From positions 1 through 36,766 of the forward strand of contig JAHDGW010000004.1 in the NCBI GenBank assembly GCA_020631635.1: a DNA stretch of 36,766 bases, written 5' to 3'. The DNA is from Saprospiraceae bacterium (GTDB taxonomy: Bacteria > Bacteroidota > Bacteroidia > Chitinophagales > Saprospiraceae). Each line of letters opens with the position of its first letter. The stretch's first letter is position 1. Shown one piece after another: positions 16,701-24,739 of this stretch. Under the pieces are notes generated by a model. The model was not told the origin of the DNA. It did not search any database and worked only from the letters and a program-made list of their open reading frames with translations. The position numbers and the translations under genes are program-made.

Positions 16701-18853
16701 CTGGAGCTTTTTTTGATGCCAATGAAAATCAGATAAAACTGAAGGAACCTGAAACTCGATGGGGTGGGGTCATGAGAGAGCTCAATAATAATGACTTCGA
16801 GGCTGCTAATGTAGAATATATCGAATTTTGGATGATGAATCCATTTATGGAGCGAAGAGATAGTGGTGATCCTGATGACAATGAGACAGGATTTTTATAC
16901 TTCAACTTGGGTAATGTATCAGAAGATATACTGAAGGATGATGTCCAGTTTTTTGAAAATGCAATACCTATCAACGATACTGATGTAGTACCAATAGTAG
17001 AAAGTGTATGGGGCGATGTACCTATCAGAATACCGCCCATCATTGCATATGACAACCAAGAAGGAGATAAACAGGATCAAGGATATGATGGTCTCAATGA
17101 TGAAACAGAAAGAGTAAAGTTTCAGGACTATCTCGCCAGTTTTGGCAACGAACAAGTACTCAATGAAGATCCGTCAGGTGATAACTTTGTAGCCTTCAAT
17201 AATCCATCTTATAATGGTGTAAACGACCTTACTGTCCGATACAAAGAGAATAATAACCCTCAAGGAAATAGACCTGATAACACAAACTTAGAGAGCTCTA
17301 ATAATGCTTCTGCATTGGCAGGAGACCGTAACCCACAAGTAGAAGATCTGAACAATAACCGATCTCTTGAGACCAGCGAAAGCTACTACGAATACAAAGT
17401 AGAACTGCGCCATGACAACAACAATGGATTGGCAGCTGATGTAGGAGAGCAATTTATCAGAGAGCGGCGTACCGTCGTGAGAGCTAATGGTCCTAATGAA
17501 GAATGGTATAGATTTCAAATACCCATCAATAAGGGAGAATCTGTAAACGGAATAGAAGGTCTACGATCCATACAGTTTATCAGAATGTATATGACAGGCT
17601 TTACAAAGCCTAAGACTCTACGTTTTGCTGAGTTAGAATTAGTAAGAAATCAATGGAGACGTAATATCCCAGATTGCTTCGCAGGGCCAGATGTGCCTAG
17701 AGATTTTGTTCAATTTAGTATTGACGACGTAGGAGTTCAGGAGAATTCAAATAAAACACCGTTTAACTATGTCCTTCCAGAAGGGATCAAGCAACAGACA
17801 TTATTTAGTTCATTCTCCAATTTAAGACAGGATGAAAAGTCTCTTGCACTACAGATCAATAAATTTCCAAGCTCAGGCTGTGAAGCGAGCGTATTTAAGT
17901 TTACTAATGTAGACTTAAGACTCTATGAGCGGATGCAAATGTTTGTGCATGCAGAGGACTTATCACCTATCGACTCAGATGGTGCTGACCCTATAGATCC
18001 TGGTGATTTGTTCGTCTATCTCAAGGTTGGTAAAGATTTTAAACAGAACTACTACGAGTATCAGATACCACTGGTGATGTCTGATCCAAATCAAAGTATA
18101 TCATCAGAAGAGAACATATGGAAAGATGAAAATATGTTTGACTTTCCCCTGGAGTTATTGACAGATTTGAAACAAAGACGAAATCTAAATGGAATTGCTG
18201 GTGAGATTTTCGCCGAGGCTGTTTTGGATGAAAATAGTATACCGGGAGAAATTGCTGATACCGTAAAGATTATAGGAAACCCAAGTCTAGGTTATGTAAA
18301 AGGTATTGAGATTGGGGTAAGATCAAAGAGCTCTCCCGAGTTAGAGTTTTATAGATCAGAGGTTTGGATCAACGAACTGCGAGCCACGGGACTACAAGAG
18401 CAAGGAGGATATGCTGGACTTGCACGTATGGATATACAGATGGCTGATCTCGGGTCGGTGACGGCCTCTGGTGGATTTTCTACTATAGGGTTCGGTGCTC
18501 TAAATGATAAACTGGCAGATAGACAGCAAGATACACGTACCAACTGGGACGTGGCCACCAATCTGGAGATCGGTAAGATCTTACCAGAAGCATGGAATGT
18601 AAGCATTCCGTTTTTTGCTCAATATTCAAAAAATACCATTAAAGAGAGGTGGGACCCCTACGAACTGGATCTCACGGCTGAGGAAACAATCAGCTCGAGA
18701 CAGGCAACAGGAGAAGAGGCTCAAGAAATACGAAATCGGGGTCAGGATGTGACGACGATCAAGACTTTCAATTTTACCAATGTCAAGAAAAATAGAGGTG
18801 GCTCCAAGAAAAAAACAACAAAAAGAGCCAATCAAGGTATAGGTAGGCGCTAA
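13763..18853 (+). CDS. sprA: SprA, N-terminal two-thirds; gliding/type IX secretion translocon (gene broken)
   Basis: 1,696 residues from the ATG at 13763 (MRRFTYTLIT, a signal peptide of about 25 residues). The frame also opens from a TTG at 13733, which adds 10 residues that do not look like a signal peptide. SprA is the very large outer-membrane barrel of the type IX secretion system, needed for gliding and for secreting CTD-bearing proteins. Visible family segments include SEVNIQPQGNIDITTGFDYN, LNLGFNYDTQATFDFD, QSLFGIKTELQFGKL, NVSMPLNSQLI and an INELRATGL segment before the end. The frame stops at TAA 18851-18853, right after a basic linker (residues following FNFTNVKKN). The remaining third continues in the next frame from 18859, so this product lacks its C-terminal strands. 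The protein alone would be an incomplete barrel. Confidence 0.92.
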   Translation: MRRFTYTLITVISVVLFGFNDASAFTKGPALEEISTPAVKIVEMSSDTIPLRDRDTDFINNDYYNPFDITPSNVTQEVEYDPASNQYIITERIGEEYFRNPTTMTFGEYLDHRGKEQERQYFSKLAGINSGVKSGSGKIDPMAKIDVKDNLIDRLFGGSEVNIQPQGNIDITTGFDYNKRDDPALLERQRVQGPLFDFDMAIKMNVEGSIGKKLNLGFNYDTQATFDFDRRIKIAYDTEQFSEDDIIKNIEAGNVSMPLNSQLIQGSESLFGIKTELQFGKLFLTLLASQQRSQQEDIQIDGGAVVQEFEVRPDEYDENRHFFLSHYHREKFEEALIDLPYIQSQMGIVRLQVWVEEMTDRNVEQTRTVCAIADLAKSDLANYDNPASIFPPSTAMQETDADGIILPSNDNNRLYRELADDPSTRIQSMTVQSLIGPSYQLRENVDFEKFRARKLSPSEYSFNEQLGFISLNVRLRPNQALAVAYEYNYSYNGDGIYKVGEVTEDANSSSTDQSAEPQPDNVIYLKMLKSSNQIPALPSWDLMMKNVYPLGTGQLGTEDFVFDIFYEDNTDGSLKRFIPEDGIRYLPLLDLFQLDKLNSKLDPQPDGRFDFVPGVTVIPRSGTIIFPVLEPFGSSLDELFADAAPGVDPSFYKYQELYDTTVTGARNFLEKNRFVMAGQFKSSVSSEISLGAFNIPQGSVTVRAGGVTLIEGQDYEIDYGIGRLKIINDAYLQSGTPIRVSFEDQSLFSLQQKNMLGVRADYLYSDNLQFGATFLQLKERPFTEKVNFGDDPINNRIYGLDMNFSKNSEWITKAVDKLPFYSTNVPSSVNFSGEVAALRPGHNNAINLSGEDTGVVSIDDFEGAASAIPLGTQPLEWVLASTPLGREGTDSYRPEAELVDNLEYGANRAKLSWYRIDQVTQSSEDQDDPYTRTILQDDLFDRDLAFDQLPNLFTFDLSYYPEERGPYNFDLPGDGYDNTAGAFFDANENQIKLKEPETRWGGVMRELNNNDFEAANVEYIEFWMMNPFMERRDSGDPDDNETGFLYFNLGNVSEDILKDDVQFFENAIPINDTDVVPIVESVWGDVPIRIPPIIAYDNQEGDKQDQGYDGLNDETERVKFQDYLASFGNEQVLNEDPSGDNFVAFNNPSYNGVNDLTVRYKENNNPQGNRPDNTNLESSNNASALAGDRNPQVEDLNNNRSLETSESYYEYKVELRHDNNNGLAADVGEQFIRERRTVVRANGPNEEWYRFQIPINKGESVNGIEGLRSIQFIRMYMTGFTKPKTLRFAELELVRNQWRRNIPDCFAGPDVPRDFVQFSIDDVGVQENSNKTPFNYVLPEGIKQQTLFSSFSNLRQDEKSLALQINKFPSSGCEASVFKFTNVDLRLYERMQMFVHAEDLSPIDSDGADPIDPGDLFVYLKVGKDFKQNYYEYQIPLVMSDPNQSISSEENIWKDENMFDFPLELLTDLKQRRNLNGIAGEIFAEAVLDENSIPGEIADTVKIIGNPSLGYVKGIEIGVRSKSSPELEFYRSEVWINELRATGLQEQGGYAGLARMDIQMADLGSVTASGGFSTIGFGALNDKLADRQQDTRTNWDVATNLEIGKILPEAWNVSIPFFAQYSKNTIKERWDPYELDLTAEETISSRQATGEEAQEIRNRGQDVTTIKTFNFTNVKKNRGGSKKKTTKRANQGIGRR

Positions 18854-18902
18854 AATAAATACAGGCCAAAAAAGAAAAGAAAAGAACTCCCAAACCATGG
18901 GA
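18851..18902 (+). other. sprA break: in-frame UAA, A AAA AAG heptamer and small hairpin
   Basis: The N-terminal frame ends at TAA 18851-18853. Reading past it in the same frame reaches CCA AAA AAG at 18866-18874, i.e. the classical dnaX slippery heptamer A AAA AAG (18868-18874) in zero frame. A -1 slip there enters the frame of the C-terminal part (GAA AAG AAA AGA, then PKPWDIENF). A 5-base stem TCCCA/TGGGA (18888-18892 with 18898-18902, loop AACCA) starts 13 bases beyond the heptamer. The -1 frame itself has a TAA at 18856-18858, upstream of the heptamer, so only this one route avoids stops after the UAA. Recoding is not demonstrated. The stem is short and farther away than in dnaX. Confidence 0.6.
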
Positions 18903-18939
18903 TATAGAAAACTTCAGTGCAAGCTATGCTTATACCGAA

Positions 18940-21426
18940 ATGAACCATACCGATGAATTTTATAATCAAGATCGGACTAAGGATATAAGAGGAGCACTAG
19001 ATTATAACTATAGTCGAAAAGCTAACTACATTAAGCCTTTTAAAGGTGTAAAAGGCAAATGGCTCAAATGGTTGAGCGAGTTCAACTTTAACCCGCTGCC
19101 GCAATCGTTCAATTTTACGACCGAGATGCGTCGTTATAAAAATGAGCGACAATACCGTCTACCAGAAGTACCCGTATATGCATTTGATGATCAGCGGTTT
19201 GATTGGACTCGGCAGTATGGGCTCAACTGGGATCTAAGTAAATCGATCAAGATTAACTTCAATGCAACTAATACTTCAGTGGTAGATGAGCTTCGCCAAG
19301 TGGGAGTCCCGCGAGAGACTAATGCACCAGCAGGAACCACCGACCTAGAAGCGTGGGTAAGTGACCCCAGCAATAGGATGTGGAAGGATCAATTTGGTAA
19401 TGAAACGGATGCTAACGGTCAAAACTATAGCGATATCGTAAGAGAAAATCCTGATTTTGTAAGCGATTACAGATGGGATAATATCACTAATGGGGGACGT
19501 AATCGTCAATACCAGCATGATCTCGCTGTGACATTTACAGCGCCACTCAAGTACATACCATTATTAGATTGGACTACAGCCAAGGCAAGTTACAATGCAG
19601 GATACAGTTGGGATGCAGCACCCTTAAGTATACAAGAGTTTGGTGGTATTATACAAAACAATCAAAGCCGTAGTCTTAATGTATCATTGAATTTTACCAA
19701 GTTATACAGTAAGTCCAATTACCTTAAAAGTATAGACCGTAAAAAGAGTAATCGTAAAACAAAACGAAAGACTAGAGGAGAGGTAAAACAAGATGATGCT
19801 AAGGGAGAAACAAAAGATGAAAAGGATGATCGCTCGCGTAAAAAGAGTAAGCGGGATGGCCCTAGCGATATAGAGCGCATATTGATCAAGCCATTGCTTG
19901 CATTGAGAAATATTAAGTTTAACTACAGAGAAAATTTAGCCACAGTAGTGCCAGGATTTAATGCGGGTTTATCGCCTCAATACCTTGGTCTGACCTCTGG
20001 TTTTGATGCACCAGGCGCTGCTTTTGTCCTTGGATGGCAGCCAGATATTAGTTACGTAGATGATCCTAATTCAAGCAGTAACTGGTTGTACGATGCTGCC
20101 AATAGTGGGTGGATCACTGACGATAGATTATTCAATGGTCAAGTACTACAAAATCGTACGATATCATGGGATGCCAATATCGATGTCGAACCCATTAGAG
20201 ATCTTAAAGTCAATGTAAAACTCAATAAGAGATATGTAAAAGATCATAAAGAGAACTTCCGAAATCTATCAGATATCGAAGGAGTACCTGATTTTCAGCA
20301 AGTGGCAAGACAAGATGTAGGATCATTTGAAGTGACCTATGCATCTTTCCAGACACTGTTCAATACAAATTCCTTTGAGCTGTTTCAGACTATGAAAGCC
20401 AATAGATATCTAGTATCTAGAAATCTTGCGAATAACGATATACCTCATGAGCTTGATCTTGGATTCAAGGAAGGATATGGCGGTAGTGCATCACAGGTGA
20501 TCATACCATCTTTCTTAGCGGCATATACGGGGCAAGACGTAAATAATCTAGATTATACCAATGGAGAGGAAGTGAATTTGGAGCAACAGATAGCGAATAG
20601 TAGTTATATACCAAGACCTAACTGGAATTTGGAGTATAAAGGCTTATCTAAGCTTTCTTTTATGAAAGAGATATTTAGCTCGATTGTATTTAAGCATGGC
20701 TATAAGTCTACCTTAAGTGTCAATCAATACTTCAGTGATCAGGAGTTTGATCTAGAGTTTGGTCAGGATATCCCTGGCCTACCAGGTATCAAGGAGAATG
20801 GTAATTTTTACTCTCAGATAGAGATACCTCAAGTAGTGATCGACGAGGGCTTTGAGCCTCTTATTGGTATTGAGATCAAAACGAAAAGTGATATGAAGAT
20901 CGACTTCGAATATCGCCAGACTCGTAATCTTGCATTGATCTTAGAGACAACTAATCTTCAAGAGCGTAAGAATAAAGAGATTGCATTCGGATTTGGCTAT
21001 ACCTTCCCAGATGTCAATATCAAGTTTTTGACAGGTGACAAGGGTAAGAAAAACTCTAGAAGCGACCGTGACAAAAAGGACGAAGATCCCGATAAATTAA
21101 ATAACAATACTAACAACAGCCGTGGAGGAAGAGGGGGCCGTGGTGGATCAGTCAATAACTTCAGAGGCAGAGAGCTTACGCTCAACGTAGATTTTGCATT
21201 AGGAGATGATCTTACGGTGCTACATGAGCTAGATAGTGATTATTCGGCCGAGCCAACAAGAGGTGCTAGAAGTATAAGCTTCAGTCCATCAGTAGATTAT
21301 GATATCAATGAAAATTTGACCTTGAGAGCATTCTTTGATTATAATAAACAACAACCAAAGTTGTCGAGTAGTGTAGATGTCACCAGTATGCGTGGAGGGG
21401 TTACCGTTAGGTTCAATCTCAACTAG
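18940..21426 (+). CDS. sprA: SprA, C-terminal third (broken gene fragment)
   Basis: 828 residues from the ATG at 18940, but the homologous sequence starts earlier. The same frame is open from 18859, and PKPWDIENFSASYAYTEMNH, a conserved SprA stretch, lies just before and across the ATG. No ATG, GTG or TTG occurs between 18859 and 18940, so the ATG sits inside a beta-strand region and is unlikely to be a true start. Continuing segments FNFNPLPQSFNFTTEMRRY, DWTRQYGLNWDLSKS, LLDWTTAKASYNAGYSW and the final strands TSMRGGVTVRFNLN fit the C-terminal barrel. It has a Lys/Asp-rich insertion near residues 266-312. The fragment has no signal peptide of its own. The frame is otherwise intact, so the lesion is recent, or it is a sequence error, or it is bypassed. 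Confidence 0.88.
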   Translation: MNHTDEFYNQDRTKDIRGALDYNYSRKANYIKPFKGVKGKWLKWLSEFNFNPLPQSFNFTTEMRRYKNERQYRLPEVPVYAFDDQRFDWTRQYGLNWDLSKSIKINFNATNTSVVDELRQVGVPRETNAPAGTTDLEAWVSDPSNRMWKDQFGNETDANGQNYSDIVRENPDFVSDYRWDNITNGGRNRQYQHDLAVTFTAPLKYIPLLDWTTAKASYNAGYSWDAAPLSIQEFGGIIQNNQSRSLNVSLNFTKLYSKSNYLKSIDRKKSNRKTKRKTRGEVKQDDAKGETKDEKDDRSRKKSKRDGPSDIERILIKPLLALRNIKFNYRENLATVVPGFNAGLSPQYLGLTSGFDAPGAAFVLGWQPDISYVDDPNSSSNWLYDAANSGWITDDRLFNGQVLQNRTISWDANIDVEPIRDLKVNVKLNKRYVKDHKENFRNLSDIEGVPDFQQVARQDVGSFEVTYASFQTLFNTNSFELFQTMKANRYLVSRNLANNDIPHELDLGFKEGYGGSASQVIIPSFLAAYTGQDVNNLDYTNGEEVNLEQQIANSSYIPRPNWNLEYKGLSKLSFMKEIFSSIVFKHGYKSTLSVNQYFSDQEFDLEFGQDIPGLPGIKENGNFYSQIEIPQVVIDEGFEPLIGIEIKTKSDMKIDFEYRQTRNLALILETTNLQERKNKEIAFGFGYTFPDVNIKFLTGDKGKKNSRSDRDKKDEDPDKLNNNTNNSRGGRGGRGGSVNNFRGRELTLNVDFALGDDLTVLHELDSDYSAEPTRGARSISFSPSVDYDINENLTLRAFFDYNKQQPKLSSSVDVTSMRGGVTVRFNLN

Positions 21427-21450
21427 CTCATCTAAAAAAATAATTTACAA

Positions 21451-21489
21451 AAATAGGGTCAAGCAGATATATTCTGTTTGACCCTATTT
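21451..21489. terminator. Bidirectional terminator between sprA and PDZ gene
   Basis: Arms at 21451-21466 and 21474-21489 pair over 16 bases with one G-T wobble and a 7-base loop. T-rich on the plus side (21487-21493) and on the minus side (the A run at 21449-21453). It serves both convergent genes. Confidence 0.9.
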
Positions 21490-21558
21490 TTTTACCATTA
21501 GTAATAGCCATGCTGTACTTTGTACTCCCAAAACTTAGTGCTGATACTTGACTAGATG

Positions 21559-22299
21559 CTATTCAAACTGAATCATGGTGCTCATATCTTTACCATCACG
21601 GGTATAAACAATACGAGCATCATCGATAATGTTTTGCACAATTGTGATCAGCATATCACTATCGTTTATCTTGATACCATTGATAGATTGGATAATATCT
21701 CCAGCCTGTAAGCCAGCGTTGTCGGCTTTAGAATCTTTAATGATTTCCGTGATACGTATACCATTACTACCGTCTTCGATCATCACACCTAGTCGCGGTT
21801 TTTTGTCACTCTCGTCATCTACCGTTACGGTCACTACTTTCTCGCCATTGATTTCTTTTACGACAACTTTCATATTTTCTTCATCTACGTCACCGATCAC
21901 CTTGATATCAATGTCTTCGTCATCCATGGCGTCTACCTGTACTTCGATCTCTTTAGTTAGGGATTTATGGTTATCTAGATGGATTTCGTGTTCATCTAGT
22001 AGATCTTTCATTTCTTCTGGCATCTCACCTGTACCATCCCATTTTAGTTCTTTGCGCTTACCATTATCATCTACGACGACAACTTGATATTCTTTTTCAT
22101 ACGTACTTTTGATCGTATGTTCTTTGGTCTCGCCATCCATTTTTCGAATTACCTTTTTTGTAATTTTCTTTTTGCCATCATCCGTAATTTCTTCTTCTAT
22201 AGTGATTGATTCTTCTGATTGAGCGATAGTATTAGTGATACAAAGAGAGATAATACTGACTAGTAGAAGGGTAGTAAAAAACAGTTTATTGGTGTTCAT
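21559..22299 (-). CDS. Secreted PDZ-domain protein
   Basis: 246 residues. Signal peptide about 1-26 (ends TIAQ), then an acidic, Lys/Glu-rich region of about 130 residues with no known domain (repeated TIEEE, DDGKKKITKK, VQVDAMDDEDIDIKV patterns). A C-terminal PDZ domain spans about 165-245: KPRLGVMIEDGSNGIRITEI, then DSKADNAGLQAGDIIQSINGIKI. PDZ domains bind C-terminal peptides; no protease triad is present, so it is not a DegP- or CtpA-type protease. The acidic N-terminal region is likely extended or forms beta-strands. It is convergent with sprA and divergent from the histidine kinase (147 bases), so it could share control with the two-component pair. The exact role is unknown. Confidence 0.8.
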   Translation of the reverse strand: MNTNKLFFTTLLLVSIISLCITNTIAQSEESITIEEEITDDGKKKITKKVIRKMDGETKEHTIKSTYEKEYQVVVVDDNGKRKELKWDGTGEMPEEMKDLLDEHEIHLDNHKSLTKEIEVQVDAMDDEDIDIKVIGDVDEENMKVVVKEINGEKVVTVTVDDESDKKPRLGVMIEDGSNGIRITEIIKDSKADNAGLQAGDIIQSINGIKINDSDMLITIVQNIIDDARIVYTRDGKDMSTMIQFE

Positions 22300-22446
22300 A
22301 ATAATTCGTTTATATTTAAAATTGACTTGAATTTACATATCAAAGTGGTGGAGAGCCATTTTTTAAGGGTTAAAACCTAGTTAAAATAGCTAGTATTTGA
22401 ATAGATTAGCAGCTGTTGGAGTGTTAGGTACAACATAAGTAAAGCT

Positions 22447-23901
22447 ATGAGCAAGAGGTCCATCTGGGCGATAATAATTTTGATGACTGGTGCATTGGTA
22501 GGCATCACACTGATTCAGTACTACTGGATCAAGTGGCAGGTAGACCTCAATGAGGAGAATTTTGATTCTAAAGTTACCATGACGCTGAATAGAGTCAAGG
22601 AGCAAATAGAGAAAGAAGCATCACTCAAAAAAGATGTAAAAAGTGACCTAGATAAGATTGCTAAATCACCTTTTGGTACAAAGAGTAAGCTCGGAGCTAA
22701 ACAGTACTTAGGCAACATGGGCTCCATCAGTTCGCTAGATCGATCATTATTCAATGATACTTATGCATATTTAAATCCAGAAGATGATTTTGATAATATA
22801 AGCAATAGGACTATTGATCGGCTCATGCTCAGAGAGCTTCAGGATCAATCGATAGATCTCGACTATAACTATGGAGTCTATTCCAATGGCGATAAGGGAT
22901 TCTTCATCGTAGATGGGGAGTATGTGCCGCTAGTCAACGAAGATGAAAAAAGTAGTGAAAGTGGTATCAATAATAGTCTGACGAGATCAGAGTATCAGAT
23001 CGATTTATTTAGGACAGAAATTGCCAATCCAGGGTTTTTAAAAATCTTTTTTCCTAAAAAAAATAGTTTTCTTTGGTCCCAGGTAAGTACATCACTGATT
23101 ACTTCTTTAATATTTACAGGTCTGATTTTATTTTGTTTTTCGTATACCATTATGGTTATTTTGAGGCAAAAGAAAGTCTCTGAAATGAAGACGGATTTTA
23201 TCAATAATATGACGCATGAGTTTAAGACTCCGATTGCTACCATCTCATTGGCGTCGGATTCTATTACCAGTCCTATGATTATCAATGATGAATCTAAAAT
23301 CAGAAGATTCACGGGTATCATAAAACAAGAAAATCAGAGAATGCTCAAGCAGGTAGAGAAGGTACTGCAAATGGCAAGAATTGATAAACAAGACTTTGAC
23401 CTTAACCTCGTGACCCTGGATATGCACGAGGTCATCAAAAAGGCCTCTCGAAATGCAAATTTAAAGGTGGAGCAAAAGGAAGGAAGTATCAGTTTAGATT
23501 TAAAAGCAAAATCCCCTGATATTATTGGGGATGAAACCCACCTGTCGAGTATTATCCATAATCTCTTAGATAATGCAATGAAATACTCTAAAAACCCTCC
23601 GCATATCACAATCTCTACCAGAAATGACAGAAAAGGTCTGGAGATAAGTGTAAAAGACAACGGAATAGGAATCTCAAACGATTCTATTAAACATATATTT
23701 GACAAGTTCTATCGAGTCCATACAGGTAATTTACATGATGTTAAAGGATTTGGACTTGGGTTGAGCTATGTCAAAGCGATAGTTGATGCCCATAAGGCTA
23801 CGATCAAAGTACAAAGTGAACTCGGTAAAGGAAGTAATTTTATTATTCATTTTCCGGTGAATAAAAGTGACTTAATACCAAAAGTTACATCCCAATTATA
23901 G
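22447..23901 (+). CDS. Sensor histidine kinase
   Basis: 484 residues. TM1 at about 7-27, an extracytoplasmic sensor region of about 185 residues with no recognised domain (Tyr/Asn/Asp-rich), TM2 at about 214-238, then directly a HisKA domain (EMKTDFINNMTHEFKTPIA, phosphorylated His257) and a HATPase domain (NLLDNAMKYSKNPP, VKDNGIGIS, GFGLGLSYVKAIV). There is no HAMP domain between TM2 and HisKA. It is the membrane kinase for the regulator 27 bases downstream and of the type often named RprX in Bacteroidota. The stimulus is unknown. The neighbouring PDZ protein and envelope genes suggest an envelope signal, which is only inference. Confidence 0.95.
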   Translation: MSKRSIWAIIILMTGALVGITLIQYYWIKWQVDLNEENFDSKVTMTLNRVKEQIEKEASLKKDVKSDLDKIAKSPFGTKSKLGAKQYLGNMGSISSLDRSLFNDTYAYLNPEDDFDNISNRTIDRLMLRELQDQSIDLDYNYGVYSNGDKGFFIVDGEYVPLVNEDEKSSESGINNSLTRSEYQIDLFRTEIANPGFLKIFFPKKNSFLWSQVSTSLITSLIFTGLILFCFSYTIMVILRQKKVSEMKTDFINNMTHEFKTPIATISLASDSITSPMIINDESKIRRFTGIIKQENQRMLKQVEKVLQMARIDKQDFDLNLVTLDMHEVIKKASRNANLKVEQKEGSISLDLKAKSPDIIGDETHLSSIIHNLLDNAMKYSKNPPHITISTRNDRKGLEISVKDNGIGISNDSIKHIFDKFYRVHTGNLHDVKGFGLGLSYVKAIVDAHKATIKVQSELGKGSNFIIHFPVNKSDLIPKVTSQL

Positions 23902-23928
23902 AATTCTTATCAAAAAAAGACTTAACGA

Positions 23929-24645
23929 ATGTCAAACAAAATTTTATTAGTAGAAGACGATCAAAATTTCGGAGATGTGCTAAAATCATATCTAGAAATG
24001 CATGAATTTGACGTAACACTTGCTACTGACGGTGAAGCCGGTAAGCAGGCTTTTGATAAAGATGATTATGACCTCTGCATATTTGATGTCATGATGCCTA
24101 AAAAAGATGGATTTACTCTGGGAAAAGAAGTGAGAGAACAAGATAAGGATACACCCATTATATTCTTGACTGCTAAAACATTGAAAGAGGATGTGCTAGA
24201 AGGATTTAAGGTAGGTGCGGATGATTACATCACTAAGCCTTTTAATAGCGAGGAGTTGCTCTATCGGGTACAAGCCATACTTAAGCGAAGTGCCAAAGCA
24301 CCAGACCCAAAAGAGGATATTAAAGAATTTGAAATTGGAAAATATCATTTTAATTATCCTCTGAGAATACTCACATACACTAACGGCAAGACCAAGTCAG
24401 AGGATAAGCTATCCCCAAAAGAGGCTCATTTACTTCGATTATTTTGTATGTACAAAAATGATGTATTACCACGATCTGTTGCCCTAACCAAAATATGGAA
24501 TGAAGACAACTATTTTACAGCACGTAGTATGGATGTTTTTGTAACAAAACTGAGAAAGTATCTTGCTAAAGATGACCAACTAGAAATAGTCAATATTCAC
24601 GGCAATGGATTTAGGCTAATCGATAGAAACACTCTTGCGAGCTAA
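23929..24645 (+). CDS. OmpR-family response regulator (RprY-type)
   Basis: 238 residues. Receiver domain 1-120 with ILLVEDDQNFG, phosphoacceptor Asp53 in IFDVMMP, Thr/Ala switch region LTAKT and Lys103 in DDYITKPF. A winged-helix DNA-binding domain (about 135-235) of the OmpR/PhoB type follows, with LSPKEAHLLRLF, WNEDNYFTARSMDVFVTKLR and HGNGFRL. It pairs with the upstream kinase as one transcript. RprY-like regulators control envelope and oxidative or starvation responses in other Bacteroidota, but targets here are unknown. The terminator at 24680-24717 ends the operon. Confidence 0.95.
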   Translation: MSNKILLVEDDQNFGDVLKSYLEMHEFDVTLATDGEAGKQAFDKDDYDLCIFDVMMPKKDGFTLGKEVREQDKDTPIIFLTAKTLKEDVLEGFKVGADDYITKPFNSEELLYRVQAILKRSAKAPDPKEDIKEFEIGKYHFNYPLRILTYTNGKTKSEDKLSPKEAHLLRLFCMYKNDVLPRSVALTKIWNEDNYFTARSMDVFVTKLRKYLAKDDQLEIVNIHGNGFRLIDRNTLAS

Positions 24646-24679
24646 CTAGATCACAGCGTAATATAGACTCCCTATAAAG

Positions 24680-24717
24680 CAAAAGGCATACTTTAATGAT
24701 TTAGAGTATGCCTTTTG
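24680..24717. terminator. Bidirectional terminator
   Basis: CAAAAGGCATACT (24680-24692) pairs perfectly with AGTATGCCTTTTG (24705-24717), 13 bases with a 12-base loop. It lies between the response regulator and the convergent M28 peptidase gene and can serve both. Confidence 0.85.
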
Positions 24718-24739
24718 TATTTTACGATAGCTGCTGACC

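Noticed and set aside
16401-17518. Several minus-strand open frames inside sprA
   Set aside because: They lie opposite a clearly conserved protein and have no recognisable sequence; shadows of coding bias.
21629-22087. 152-residue plus-strand frame opposite the PDZ gene
   Set aside because: Serine/isoleucine-rich antisense product caused by the acidic, repetitive PDZ-protein codons.
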